From UBA4736 sp002404015 (lineage in GTDB: Bacteria; Chloroflexota; Dormibacteria; Dormibacterales; Dormibacteraceae), in assembly GCA_036747295.1 (NCBI GenBank), contig DAIOCN010000013.1:10036-74035 (forward strand): a DNA stretch of 64,000 nt, in the 5' to 3' direction. The notes under the pieces were generated by a model that was given only the letters and a program-made list of their open reading frames with translations, had not been told where the DNA came from and ran no database searches. Below, one piece after another: positions 24,820-35,077 of the stretch; positions within the stretch are counted from its first letter, which is position 1; the number at the start of each line of letters is the position of its first letter. The translations under genes were made by a program, and so were the position numbers.

Positions 24820-25980
24820 ATGGCAGGCGATCCGCTGCCGCTCGCCGGCGTGCGCGTGCTCGATCTCACGCATGCGCTGGCCGGCCCCTACTGCACCATG
24901 CTGCTCGGCGACCTCGGCGCCGACGTGGTGAAGCTGGAGCCTCCCGAGGGCGACCACTCGCGGCACTGGGGGCCGCCCTTCATCGAGGGCGAGTCTTCCT
25001 ACTTCCTCTCCGTGAACCGCAACAAGCGGAGTGTCGTCCTGGACCTGAAGGGGGACTTCGGCCGCAGGGCGGCGATCGACCTGGCGCTGGCCTCGGACGT
25101 GCTGGTGGAAAACTACAAACCGGGCACGGCCGAGCGGCTGGGGCTGGGCCACGAGGAGCTGCGAGCGCTCAAGCCCGCCCTGATCTACGCCTCGATCAGC
25201 GGGTTCGGCCAGGGCCACCCGGAGCTGGCCGGCTACGACCAGATCGCCCAGGGGACGTCCGGGCTGATGAGCCTCACCGGGCAGCCCGACGCCGGCCCCA
25301 CCAAGCTGGGGGTCCCGGCGGGCGACATCACGGCCGGCATGTTCGCCGCCCAGGCCGTGACTGCCGCCCTATTCGAGCGCGAGCGGACGGGGAAGGGTCG
25401 CTACGTCGATGTGGCGCTGCACGACTCGCTGCTCGCGCTCCTGACGTACCAGGCGGGCCGCTTTTTCGCGACCGGCGAGCCGCCTCAGAAGGACGGCAAC
25501 TTCCACGCCACCATCGCGCCCTATGGGACATTCGCCACCCGGCACGGCCATATGAACATCGGGGTCGGCTCGGACAGCCACTACCAGCGTTTCTGCGAGG
25601 TGCTGGAGGCGCCTGAGCTGGCCGAGGACCCCCGCTTCCGAACCAACGCCCAGCGCCAGGCGGCGCGCCCGGAGCTGAACCGGCTGGTCGAGGAGCGCCT
25701 GCAGGGACGCACGACAGCCGAGTGGTTGGACCGGCTGGCCGCGGCCGGCATTCCCGCCGGTCCGATCAACGACCTGGCAGAGGCCTTCGCGGACCCCATC
25801 ACGCAGGAGCGCGCCATGCTGCTGGAGGTCCAGCACCCGCTGGCCGGCGCCATCTCGGTGGTCGGCGCGCCCTGGAAGCTGGACGGCCGATCCTCGCCCA
25901 TCCGGCTGCCGCCGCCCACGCTCGGGCAGCACACCGACGAGGTGCTGAGCGAGGTGCTCGGCCGCACCCTCCCCGGCTAG
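24820..25980 (+). CDS. CaiB/BaiF-family CoA-transferase
   Basis: 386 residues, class III CoA-transferase. LAGVRVLDLTHALAGPYC at the N-terminus, GDLGADVVKLEPP, SYFLSVNRNKRSVVLDLK, DVLVENYKPG (the catalytic Asp position is the D in the later GYDQIAQGTSG), GDITAGMFA and FERERTGKGRYVDVAL follow family order. They move CoA between small carboxylic acids. The donor and acceptor are not visible from sequence. ATG start with a TAGACT eight bases upstream. Its stop shares CTAG with the convergent DUF503 gene. Confidence 0.87.
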   Translation: MAGDPLPLAGVRVLDLTHALAGPYCTMLLGDLGADVVKLEPPEGDHSRHWGPPFIEGESSYFLSVNRNKRSVVLDLKGDFGRRAAIDLALASDVLVENYKPGTAERLGLGHEELRALKPALIYASISGFGQGHPELAGYDQIAQGTSGLMSLTGQPDAGPTKLGVPAGDITAGMFAAQAVTAALFERERTGKGRYVDVALHDSLLALLTYQAGRFFATGEPPQKDGNFHATIAPYGTFATRHGHMNIGVGSDSHYQRFCEVLEAPELAEDPRFRTNAQRQAARPELNRLVEERLQGRTTAEWLDRLAAAGIPAGPINDLAEAFADPITQERAMLLEVQHPLAGAISVVGAPWKLDGRSSPIRLPPPTLGQHTDEVLSEVLGRTLPG

Positions 25981-26267
25981 ACCCTAAGGAGCTCGGTCGT
26001 CACGTCGGTGAGCACGGCGTCGCCGGCCCGTGCCTCGACGAAGGTGAGGACCCGGGCCAGCACCTCGTCGGCGTGGCGGCCCTCACCGCTGACGCAGGCG
26101 ATACCCAGCTGCGCCAGCTGCCAGCGGTCCAGCTCGCCGACCTCGGCCGCGGCCACCCCGTACTCGCTGCGAATGCGCTGGAGCAGGCCCTTCACCACCT
26201 GCCTTTTCGCTTTAAGGGAACCACTGTTTGGCAGGTGAAGGGTTAGTCTCATAATGCCGACCACCAC
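25977..26267 (-). CDS. DUF503 (YlxP-like) family protein
   Basis: About 96 residues. MVVGIMRLTLHLPNSGSLK-AKRQVVKGLLQRIRSEYGVAAAEVG is the typical DUF503 opening, followed by LGIACVSGEG. The family is small and often encoded near rbfA or infB, with proposed RNA binding; here it is not near those genes. The start could be GTG 26267 (used, giving MVVG) or ATG 26252. The TAG stop shares a CTAG with the CoA-transferase stop on the other strand. Function unknown beyond the family. Confidence 0.75.
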   Translation of the reverse strand: MVVGIMRLTLHLPNSGSLKAKRQVVKGLLQRIRSEYGVAAAEVGELDRWQLAQLGIACVSGEGRHADEVLARVLTFVEARAGDAVLTDVTTELLRV

Positions 26268-26278
26268 TGAGCGTGATT

Positions 26279-26308
26279 TTGACGTGTCACTCAAGGGGTG
26301 CCTATGAT
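26279..26308 (+). promoter_or_regulatory. Sigma70-like promoter of the peptide ABC operon
   Basis: TTGACG (26279-26284), an 18-base spacer, then TATGAT (26303-26308). The leader would be about 65 nt and ends in GGAGGAAGAGA before the ATG at 26379. It is one of the few places here with a textbook -35. Confidence 0.7.
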
Positions 26309-26378
26309 GGCGCGGTCGCGTCCTGTATTCGGATACCGACGCGCGCCAGATCAAAGATCGGATGGAGGAAGAGAGTAG

Positions 26379-28112
26379 ATGGGCCGAGCAAAGGCTCCCG
26401 ACATGGGCTTCGACCAGTTCGAGAGGTTCCTGGACGAGTGGTCGCGCCGCGACGTCCTGAAGGGCATTGGAGGCGCGGTCGCCTTCTCCGCCTTCCTGGC
26501 CGGCGGCGTGGAGTTCCTGGCAGCCTGCGCCAACGCGGGCACCCAAAAGAGCAACACCGCCAACGCTGTCAAGGGCGGCCACCTGGTCGAGGGAACGATC
26601 TCCGACATCGCCAACGTGAACCCGATCTATCTGAACGACACCGCCAGCCAGGTGATCAGCGGCCGCTGCTATGACGGCCTGCTCGACATCGACGCCGCCG
26701 GCAACCTGATCCCGGCCATCGCCAAGACGGTCCCCAAGCCGGACGCCGACAACGTGACCTACAAGTTCGACCTGCGCCAGGACGCCAAGTGGTCGGACGG
26801 CACCCCGGTCACATCGGATGACGCGGCCTTCACGTTCCAGTCCATGTACGACCCCAAGTGGAAGGCGGCCAAGTCGCGGTTCCGCCCGGACTTCGAAACC
26901 TACATGAAGAGCGCGGTGGCGACGGACAAGTACACAGTCGTCGTCACCATGAACAAGATCTGGGCGTCCTTCATGGACAACTACGGCACCATCGGCATGC
27001 TCCCGGCGCATATCTGGAGCAAGATGGACCCGGCGGCGATCAACAGCACCGACCTGAACACCCTCCCCACCGTCGTCAACGGCGCCTTCATCCCGGTCAA
27101 GTGGGACAAGGGCCAGCAGTACACGATGAAGCGCAACGACACCTACTGGCGGGGCGCGCCCTACCTCGACACGTTCGTGTACAAGGTGGTCACCGACGCT
27201 GTCGCGATCGCCAACCAGCTGAAGACCGGCGAGCTGGACGTGGGTTCGCCCGACTCCAGCCAGTGGGACTCCCTGGCCACGGTCTCGACGCTCAACCGGC
27301 TCAGCATCGACACGCCGAACTTCGAGTACTACCAGACGCAGCTCGATCCCACGAAGTCGAAGGCCGCCACCATCTTCAGCGACGTGAAGGTGCGGCAAGC
27401 GCTCCTCTACGCGCTCAACCGGCCCCAGGTGGCCGACCGCGTGTACTTCAAGCAGGCCAAGGTGGCCGACTCGTCGATCGGTAGCACCAACTGGGTTCAT
27501 GTCACGCCGAAGGCCCAGTACCCGTTTGACGTCGCCAAGGCCAACTCGCTGCTCGACGCGGCCGGCTGGGCCAAGGGCGCGGACGGCATCCGCAGCAAGA
27601 ACGGCCAGCGGATGGCCTGGGAGCTGCGCACCAACGCCGGCAACAAGGTGCGCGAGAACTTCATCCAGGTCATGGCCGACTCCTGGAAGACGGTCGGCGC
27701 CGAAGTGACGCCCAAGCCGGTGCAGTTCCAGCAGCTCGTGACGCAGCTGACCAGCACGCTGGCTTTCGACATGATCCTGATCGGGATCTCGGTCGGCAAC
27801 ACCGACCCCGACCAGTCGCAGCTGTGGCACTCGCGCTCGGTCGGACAGGGCTTGAACGGCATGGGCTACAAGAACCCCGCCGTCGACAAGCTGCTCGACG
27901 ACGGGCTGGCCACGCTCGACCGAGCGAAGCGCAAGACGATCTACGCCCAGGTCCAGGAGATCCTGATGAACGACCTGCCGGCGCCGCTCGTCCTCTACCC
28001 GAAGAGCCTGTGGGCCCTCAGCAAGCGGGTCTCCAACTTCAACCTCGGTACGTACAACCGCTACGGCGCGCGGCCGTGGTTCAAAGACGTTTTCGTAACG
28101 GACGGCAAGTAG
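26379..28112 (+). CDS. Peptide/nickel-type ABC transporter substrate-binding lipoprotein (SBP_bac_5)
   Basis: 577 residues. The N-terminus has a twin-arginine motif SRRDVLKGIGG and a lipobox-like LAAC near residue 52, so it is probably exported by Tat and lipid-anchored. The mature part carries cluster-C features: VNPIYLNDTASQVISG, LRQDAKWSDGTPVTSDDAAFTF and YGARPWFKDV at the end. Such proteins bind di- or oligopeptides, or opines, outside the membrane. Strong promoter and SD upstream. It heads an operon with two permeases, two ATPases and two M20 peptidases, which favours peptide uptake followed by hydrolysis. Confidence 0.9.
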   Translation: MGRAKAPDMGFDQFERFLDEWSRRDVLKGIGGAVAFSAFLAGGVEFLAACANAGTQKSNTANAVKGGHLVEGTISDIANVNPIYLNDTASQVISGRCYDGLLDIDAAGNLIPAIAKTVPKPDADNVTYKFDLRQDAKWSDGTPVTSDDAAFTFQSMYDPKWKAAKSRFRPDFETYMKSAVATDKYTVVVTMNKIWASFMDNYGTIGMLPAHIWSKMDPAAINSTDLNTLPTVVNGAFIPVKWDKGQQYTMKRNDTYWRGAPYLDTFVYKVVTDAVAIANQLKTGELDVGSPDSSQWDSLATVSTLNRLSIDTPNFEYYQTQLDPTKSKAATIFSDVKVRQALLYALNRPQVADRVYFKQAKVADSSIGSTNWVHVTPKAQYPFDVAKANSLLDAAGWAKGADGIRSKNGQRMAWELRTNAGNKVRENFIQVMADSWKTVGAEVTPKPVQFQQLVTQLTSTLAFDMILIGISVGNTDPDQSQLWHSRSVGQGLNGMGYKNPAVDKLLDDGLATLDRAKRKTIYAQVQEILMNDLPAPLVLYPKSLWALSKRVSNFNLGTYNRYGARPWFKDVFVTDGK

Positions 28113-28138
28113 CGCTACGCTCGATCTGAGCTAGAGAC

Positions 28139-29176
28139 ATGCTGGCCCGGTATGTGGTGAGAAGGGTGGTGGCGTCGATCCCCGTCGTGATCGGCGTCAC
28201 CCTCATCACGTTCCTGCTGATGCACGGAACGGCCGGCAGCTTCGTGCCCGGCCTGGCCCTCAACTACAACCTGAAGCCCGCCGACGTGGAGGCGCTGAAG
28301 GTCGGCCTGGGGCTGGACCGGCCGCTCTGGGTCCAGTACCTGGACTGGATCGGGGTCGCGTTCATCATGGCCAAGGTCGGCCTGGCCTCCCTGCTGGGGG
28401 GCGCCGGCAACATCACGCCCGGCATCCTGGAGGGCAACTTCGGCTACTCCATGACGGACGGCAGCGCCGTGGCGCCCCACATCATCGACCGGCTCGGCCC
28501 CACGATCGAGCTGACGATCACGGCGATCATCATCGGCGTCCTGATCTCGATCCCCCTCGGCGTCACCGGCGCCCTCCGCCGGGGCAGCAAGATCGACTCG
28601 TTCCTGACCGGCCTCTCGGTGGCCGGCGTGGCGATCCCCCAGTTCTGGCTGGGACTGATGCTGATCCTCTTCTTCTCGGTGTCGCTCGAGGCCTGGGGAC
28701 TGCCCTGGCTCCCCTCCGGCGGCTACCAGAGCCCCTTCGGCGGCGGCGACCTCCTGGACCGCCTGGTCCACCTCGTGATGCCCGCGCTGGTCCTCTCGTT
28801 CGTGTACCTGGCGATCTGGTCCCGATACACGCGTTCCAGCGTCCTGGAGACGCTGGCGCAGGACTACGTCCGCACGGCCCGCGCCAAGGGCATGAACGAA
28901 CGCCGCGTCATCTATGTCCACGCGCTGCGCAACTCGCTGATCCCGCTCGTGACCCTGGTCGGCCTGGAGCTGCCCGGGCTCGTCAGCGGAGCGCTCGTGG
29001 TCGAAGTCGTCTTCAGCTGGCCGGGCATCGGCCTGTTCGCATACCAGCGAGCCCTGGCGTATGACTACACTTCGGTGCTCGGGTTGACCACCTTCGCGGC
29101 ACTCCTGGTCATCCTCGGCAACCTGATCGCCGACGTCGTCTACGCGACGCTCGACCCGAGGATCAGGTTGGCATGA
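28139..29176 (+). CDS. Peptide ABC transporter permease, DppB type
   Basis: 345 residues with about six transmembrane helices. The N-terminal MLARYVVRRVVASIPVVIGVTL and the EAA-loop region GMNERRVIYVHALRNSLIPLVT identify a DppB/OppB-family inner-membrane subunit. It forms the pore with the next gene's product. ATG start, 26 bp after the binding protein, and it overlaps the next gene by 4 bp. Confidence 0.9.
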   Translation: MLARYVVRRVVASIPVVIGVTLITFLLMHGTAGSFVPGLALNYNLKPADVEALKVGLGLDRPLWVQYLDWIGVAFIMAKVGLASLLGGAGNITPGILEGNFGYSMTDGSAVAPHIIDRLGPTIELTITAIIIGVLISIPLGVTGALRRGSKIDSFLTGLSVAGVAIPQFWLGLMLILFFSVSLEAWGLPWLPSGGYQSPFGGGDLLDRLVHLVMPALVLSFVYLAIWSRYTRSSVLETLAQDYVRTARAKGMNERRVIYVHALRNSLIPLVTLVGLELPGLVSGALVVEVVFSWPGIGLFAYQRALAYDYTSVLGLTTFAALLVILGNLIADVVYATLDPRIRLA

Positions 29177-30096
29177 TCGGCCCGACCGCCCTCGAGCAGG
29201 AGCCACTGCCCGAGGCCGCCTTCCAGGGCGAGTCGACGCGGCCCGCGCAGAGCTACTGGCAGGAGTCCTGGGAACGGCTTCGCGGCAATCGGGTCGGCAT
29301 GTACGCCGGGCTCCTGATCCTGGTGCTCGCGCTCCTCGCCATCTGCGCGCCGCTCATCACCAACTTCGTGACGCACTACACGCCGACGCAGCAGAACCTC
29401 GACCACAACTTCGACGCGCCCAACCCGCACAACTGGCTGGGCGCCGACGAGCTCGGCCGGGACACTTTGACGCGGCTGATCTGGGGCGGCCGGGTCACCC
29501 TGGGGATCGGCTTCCTGACGGTGTCCATCACGATCTTGGTGGGCGGCAGCGTGGGTCTGATCGCCGGCTACTACGGGGGCTGGATCGACGACATCCTGAT
29601 GCGGTTCGTCGACATCATCCTGGCCGTGCCCGCCATCTTCCTCTTCATCCTGATGTCGATCCTGTTCTCTCCGAACACGATCACCCTCTCGCTGATCATC
29701 GCCTCCGTAGCGTGGGGGACCGTGGCCCGGCTCGTGCGGGGGGAGACCCTGTCCATCAAGCAGCGGGACTTCATCCTGGCCACGCGCTCGGTGGGCGCGA
29801 CCGACGTCCGCCTGATGGTCCGGCACCTGTTCCCCAACGTCCTTCCCATCATGATCGTAGCCGCCAGCCTCGGCGTCGGAGGCATCATCCTCACCGAGGC
29901 CGCGCTGGACTTCCTGGGTCTCGGCATCCACCAGCCCACGGCCACCTGGGGCAACATGCTCAGCAACTCGCAGACCTTCTTCGTCCACTCGGGCTGGCTC
30001 GTCATCTTCCCGGGCCTGATGATCTTCGCGACGGTGCTTGCCGCCAACCTCTTCGGCAACGCCGTCCGCGACGCCTTCGATCCGCGCCTGAAGTAG
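29173..30096 (+). CDS. Peptide ABC transporter permease, DppC type
   Basis: 307 residues. An N-terminal cytoplasmic tail, then about six transmembrane helices. GADELGRDTLTRLIWGGRVTL is the DppC signature (usually GTDxLGRD) and RSVGATDVRLMVRHLFPNVLP is the EAA loop that contacts the ATPases. It forms the second half of the channel. ATG start overlaps the DppB stop by 4 bp. Confidence 0.9.
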   Translation: MIGPTALEQEPLPEAAFQGESTRPAQSYWQESWERLRGNRVGMYAGLLILVLALLAICAPLITNFVTHYTPTQQNLDHNFDAPNPHNWLGADELGRDTLTRLIWGGRVTLGIGFLTVSITILVGGSVGLIAGYYGGWIDDILMRFVDIILAVPAIFLFILMSILFSPNTITLSLIIASVAWGTVARLVRGETLSIKQRDFILATRSVGATDVRLMVRHLFPNVLPIMIVAASLGVGGIILTEAALDFLGLGIHQPTATWGNMLSNSQTFFVHSGWLVIFPGLMIFATVLAANLFGNAVRDAFDPRLK

Positions 30097-30109
30097 AGTC
30101 AGGCCCTCG

Positions 30110-31106
30110 ATGGAAACCCTGCTCAAGGTCAAGGGCCTGAAGACCCAGTTCCCGACCAGGGACGGGCTGGTGAAGGCGGTGGACGGGGTGGACTTCGAGC
30201 TGAACCCGGGCGAGACGCTGGGAATCGTGGGGGAGTCGGGCTCCGGCAAGTCGGTGACGGTCCTGAGCATCATGCGGTTGCTGCAGCACCCGGGCCGGAT
30301 CGCCGGCGGCGAGATCCTCTTCAAGGGCCGCGACCTGGTCAAGGTCTCCCAGGGCGAGATGGAGGAGATCCGGGGGGCCGAGATCGCGATGATCTTCCAG
30401 GACCCGATGACCTCGCTGAACCCGGTCTACAAGACGGGCTGGCAGGTCTCGGAGCCGCTCCGCCTGCACAAGGCGATGGACAAGGCCAAGGCGCTGGCGG
30501 AGTCGATCCTCATGCTCGACAAGGTCGGCATCCCGCAGCCTGAGAAGCGCGCGTCCAACTACCCGCACGAGTTCTCGGGCGGCATGCGACAGCGCGCGAT
30601 GATCGCCATGGGCCTCACTACCCAGCCCCAGGTGCTGATCGCCGACGAGCCGACCACGGCCCTCGACGTGACGATCCAGGCCCAGATCCTGGAGCTGCTG
30701 AAGAAGGTCAACCGAGAGTTCGGGACGGCGACCATCCTGATCACTCACAACCTGGGCGTGGTGGCCGGAATGTGCGAGCGCATCATCGTCATGTACGCCG
30801 GCAAGATCGTCGAGCAGGGGCCGACCGACGACGTGTTCGCCAACCCCAAGCATCCCTACACGTGGTCCCTGCTGCGCTCAATCCCGCGCCTTGACGCGGA
30901 GGAGCACGAGGCGCTGCGCGTCATCGAAGGCATGCCCCCGGACCTCACCGCCCTGCCCAGCGGCTGCCACTTCCATCCGCGCTGCCCGTTCCGGATCGAA
31001 AAGTGCGTCAAAGAGGAGCCGCCCCTCGTCCGGGTCGGCCAAACTCAGGAGGCGGCCTGCTGGGTGACACAGAGCGGGGTCGACCTCAACGCGACGCCCC
31101 AGAGCG

Positions 31107-31123
<17 letters not shown>
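30110..31123 (+). CDS. Peptide ABC transporter ATPase, DppD type
   Basis: 337 residues. Walker A GESGSGKSV, signature FSGGMRQRAMIAMGL, Walker B VLIADEPTTALD and switch His in ILITHNLGVV. The C-terminal oligopeptide-transporter domain has the cysteine pattern CHFHPRCPFRIEKC. Powers uptake with DppF. It follows dppC by 13 bp; the next gene overlaps its 3' end by 17 bp. Confidence 0.9.
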
Positions 31124-32140
<1,017 letters not shown>

Positions 32141-32144
<4 letters not shown>

Positions 32145-33514
32145 GCAACCTGGAAGGCGCCCTCGAGCTGGCGCGGGCGGGGCACGACCAGGCGGAGAGC
32201 GACCTGTTCGAGGAGCTCCGGATCCCCAGCGTCAGCACTCTGCCCGAGCACAGGGCCGACGTGCGCCGCAACGCCGACTGGCTGGTGGCCCGTTTCGAGC
32301 GGCTGGGCTTCACGGCTTCGCTTAGCGACGTGATCGAGCACGGGCACCCGGTCCTCCAGGCCGACTGGCGCGGCGCCGGCGAGAGCGCGCCCACCCTCAC
32401 GATCTACGGCCACTACGACGTCCAGCCGCCCGACCCGCTGGACCTCTGGGAGTCGCCGCCCTTCGAACCGGTGGTCCGGGAAGGCCATGTCTTCGCTCGC
32501 GGGTCCTCCGACAACAAGGGCAACCACATGGCGGCGCTGAAAGCGGCTGAGTACGCCCTGACGGCCGGCGGTCCGCCGCTCAACCTGCGCTTCCTGATCG
32601 AGGGCGAGGAGGAGATGAGCGGCGAGTCGCTGCCCCGCTACCTGCGGCAGCACAGCCAGCGCCTCAAGTCCGACTACACCCTGATCTGGGACGGCGGCTT
32701 CGCCCCCGACGGCCGGCCCGCGCTGTGCACGGCTCTGCGCGGGATCGTGTACACGGAGCTGACCGCCGAAGGGCCCGCCATAGACCTCCACTCGGGCGGG
32801 TTTGGAGGCGTGGCGCCCAACCCGCTCAACACGCTGGCCCGGATCCTCGGCGAGCTGAAGGACCGCGACGGCCACATCACGATCCCCGGCTTCTACGACG
32901 GCATCGTGGAGCCGGGCGCCGACGAGACCCGGGACTGGAACCGATCGACCGGGTACGAGGACACGCTGAAGGGCCTCATGCAGGCCTCGACGCTGGAGGG
33001 CGAACCCGGCTTCCCGCCGGTCGACCGGCAGTGGGCGCGGCCGACGCTGGACGTCAACGGCTTTCACGGCGGGTTCACGGACGAGGGTTCGAAGACGGTC
33101 ATCGCGGCGCGCGGGATGGCCAAGGTGTCGATGCGCCTGGTGCCCGGCCAGGACCCCGACCGCATCTTCGAGACGTTCGCAGAGTACGTCGACGAGCTCT
33201 CGACGCCCGGGGTCAAGATCAGCGTCAGGAAGCTCGGCGCCGCGCCGCCCGTGCAGCTGGACGGCCAGAGCCCGGCCGCCAGGGCGACCAGCGCCGCCTT
33301 CGAGGCGGCCTTTGGCCAGCCCGCCGCCCGGGTCCGGGCAGGCGGCTCGGTGCCGGTCACGGTCGACTTCCAGAAGGCGGTCGGCGGCCAGATCGTCTGC
33401 AGCGGCCTGGCCCAGCCGGGCTCCGCGGCGCACTCGCCGAACGAGAACTTCTCGCTCGATAACTACCACCGGGGTATCGAGATGCTCGTGCGGCTGATGC
33501 ACTCGCTAACCTAG
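32141..33514 (+). CDS. M20-family metallodipeptidase 1
   Basis: 457 residues starting at TTG overlapping the dppF stop. The metal-binding motifs are YGHYDVQPPDP (His, Asp), GSSDNKGNH, LIEGEEEMSGE (Glu pair) and AHSPNENF (final His). A dimerisation lid occupies the middle third. The SDN and EGEEE layout matches Xaa-His or Cys-Gly dipeptidases rather than AbgB or ArgE. It most likely splits imported dipeptides in the cytosol. A tandem paralogue follows after the 183-bp duplicated leader element. Confidence 0.88.
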
Positions 33515-33697
33515 CTGCGGGGTGTTGAAAGAGGTCGGCGAGGGATTCGGTGGCCAGGTGGCCCAGATCCTAGGCGCCTCCGAGAACCGGAGCAAAGCGT
33601 ATTGGAGATACGCGTCGCGAGGATCGCAGGAGGCAACGACGGAGATGGGTCGCCTGGGTGCCGAAGCACCGTCGATTCCTCTTTCACCGGCGCGCTG
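33515..33697 (+). repeat. Duplicated leader element, copy 1 (before M20 peptidase 2)
   Basis: It is repeated on the minus strand at 58265-58449. The core 33533-33649 (117 bp) is identical to its partner and the flanks differ at a few positions. It fills the entire gap between the two M20 genes and runs in their direction. Candidate RNA hairpins: CTCCG-AGAAC-CGGAG (33578-33592), GCGTAT-TGGAG-ATACGC (33597-33613) and GGTGC-CGAA-GCACC (33657-33670). It also holds a 58-codon frame that ends on the next gene's start. Confidence 0.85.
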
Positions 33698-33698
33698 A
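33522..33698 (+). CDS. Short ORF within the duplicated leader, overlaps M20-2 start
   Basis: Starting at GTG eight bases after the M20-1 stop, 58 codons encode VLKEVGEGFGGQ, then VAQILGASENRSKAYWRYAS and RGSQEATTEMGR. The stop TGA shares two bases with the ATG of M20-2 (TGATG). Copy 2 encodes nearly the same peptide with the same arrangement. No known family is recognised. Whether it is translated, a coupling leader or only an RNA element cannot be told; the long identity at synonymous sites argues for recent copying or nucleic-acid constraint. Confidence 0.35.
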   Translation: MLKEVGEGFGGQVAQILGASENRSKAYWRYASRGSQEATTEMGRLGAEAPSIPLSPAR

Positions 33699-35077
33699 TG
33701 CTCGAGCAGGCCATCCAGCACGCCCGGGAGGGGCGGGACCAGGCGGAGAAGGACCTCTTCGACCTCCTTGCCATCCCCAGCGTCTCGGCGCTGCCCGAGC
33801 ACCGCGCGGACTGCCGACGCGCAGCCGAGTGGCTGGTCCAGCGGCTGCGGGCGATCGGGATGGAGGTGGAGCTGGTGGACGTTCACGAGGCCGGCCACCC
33901 GGTGGTCTCCGCGCAGTGGCTGGGCCGGCCGGGGGCGCCGACACTCGCCATCTACGGGCACTACGACGTGCAGCCTCCCGACCCGCTCGACGAGTGGGCC
34001 TCCCCGCCCTTCGAGCCGGCAGTGCGCGACGGGTTCGTCTACGCGCGGGGATCGGACGACAACAAGGGCCAGCACCTGGCGGGCGTGAAGGCCGCGGAGC
34101 ACTGGTTCCGATCAGGGGGGCCGCCGGTCAACCTCCGGTTCCTGATCGAGGGTGAGGAGGAGATCTCGGGCCGCTCGCTCCCGGACTTCCTGCATCAGAA
34201 CGCCGGCCGGCTGCAGAGCGACTACGTTTTCATCGCCGACGGCGGCTTCACCGCGCCGGGGCTGCCCAACGTGTTGACCGGGCTGCGCGGCCTGCTCTAC
34301 ACCGAGATCGAGGTGACGGGGGCCCGGGTGGACCTCCATTCAGGCATCTTCGGCGGGGTGGCCCCCAATCCCTTTAACAGCCTCGCCCACGTGATCGCCG
34401 GGTTGAAGGGCAGGGACGGCCGGATCACCATCCCGGGCTTCTACGACCCGGTTGTGCCGCCGGCGGACTCCGAGCTCGAGAGCTGGCGGAGCCTGCCCAT
34501 CAACGAGGAGGAACAGAAGCAGGCGATGGGGGTCAGCGAGCTGGACGGGGAGGCTGAGTTCTCGCCGGTCGAGCGCAAGTGGGCGCGGCCGACGCTGGAC
34601 GTCCATGGCGTGATCGGCGGGTTCACCGGCGAGGGCTCCAAGACCGTGATCCCCGCCCGGGCCAGGGCCAAGGTGTCGATGCGACTGGTGCCTGACCAGG
34701 ACCCGGAGGCCGTCTTCGCCTCGCTCCAGCGCTTCGCGCCGACCCTCGCGACCAGGGGCACGAAAGTGACGGTCCGCAAGCTGAACGTGGCCGACCCGGT
34801 CCGGACGGGAACCGACCACCCGGGCGTGGAGGCCGCGGCCCGCGCTTTCGAGGCGGCTTACGGGGCCCGTCCGGTGCTGGTCCGAGAGGGCGGCTCGATC
34901 CCGGTCGCGATCGACTTCAGGAATGCCCTGGGCGCGCACATGATCGTGACCGGCTTCGGGCTGCCGGGCGACGCCCTGCACTCGCCCAACGAGCGCTACA
35001 GCCTGGACCAGTATCACCGCGGCACCGAGATGGTAATCCGCCTAATGCACGAGCTGGCCGGTGCCCGCGCGGACTGA
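33698..35077 (+). CDS. M20-family metallodipeptidase 2
   Basis: 459 residues, clearly homologous along its length to the preceding M20 protein. IPSVSALPEHRADCRRAAEWLV, IYGHYDVQPPDP, GSDDNKGQH, LIEGEEEISGR and LHSPNERYS carry all metal ligands. The ATG start is chosen because the N-terminus then aligns with paralogue 1; longer readings run into the duplicated leader. The two enzymes probably differ in dipeptide preference. pyrE overlaps its 3' end by 17 bp. Confidence 0.88.
   Translation: MLEQAIQHAREGRDQAEKDLFDLLAIPSVSALPEHRADCRRAAEWLVQRLRAIGMEVELVDVHEAGHPVVSAQWLGRPGAPTLAIYGHYDVQPPDPLDEWASPPFEPAVRDGFVYARGSDDNKGQHLAGVKAAEHWFRSGGPPVNLRFLIEGEEEISGRSLPDFLHQNAGRLQSDYVFIADGGFTAPGLPNVLTGLRGLLYTEIEVTGARVDLHSGIFGGVAPNPFNSLAHVIAGLKGRDGRITIPGFYDPVVPPADSELESWRSLPINEEEQKQAMGVSELDGEAEFSPVERKWARPTLDVHGVIGGFTGEGSKTVIPARARAKVSMRLVPDQDPEAVFASLQRFAPTLATRGTKVTVRKLNVADPVRTGTDHPGVEAAARAFEAAYGARPVLVREGGSIPVAIDFRNALGAHMIVTGFGLPGDALHSPNERYSLDQYHRGTEMVIRLMHELAGARAD

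Noticed and set aside
26268..27830. Long minus-strand extension of the DUF503 frame (617 residues)
   Set aside because: It is antisense to the peptide-binding protein gene; only the last 96 residues match a family.
33650..33670. GCCGAAGCACC in the duplicated leader as a glycine riboswitch core
   Set aside because: Only a short string resembles the aptamer; the rest of the conserved glycine core is absent and the downstream genes do not fit.
33515..33697. Duplicated leader as a T-box
   Set aside because: No TGGTACCGCG-type T-box sequence and no aminoacyl-tRNA synthetase or amino acid synthesis gene follows.
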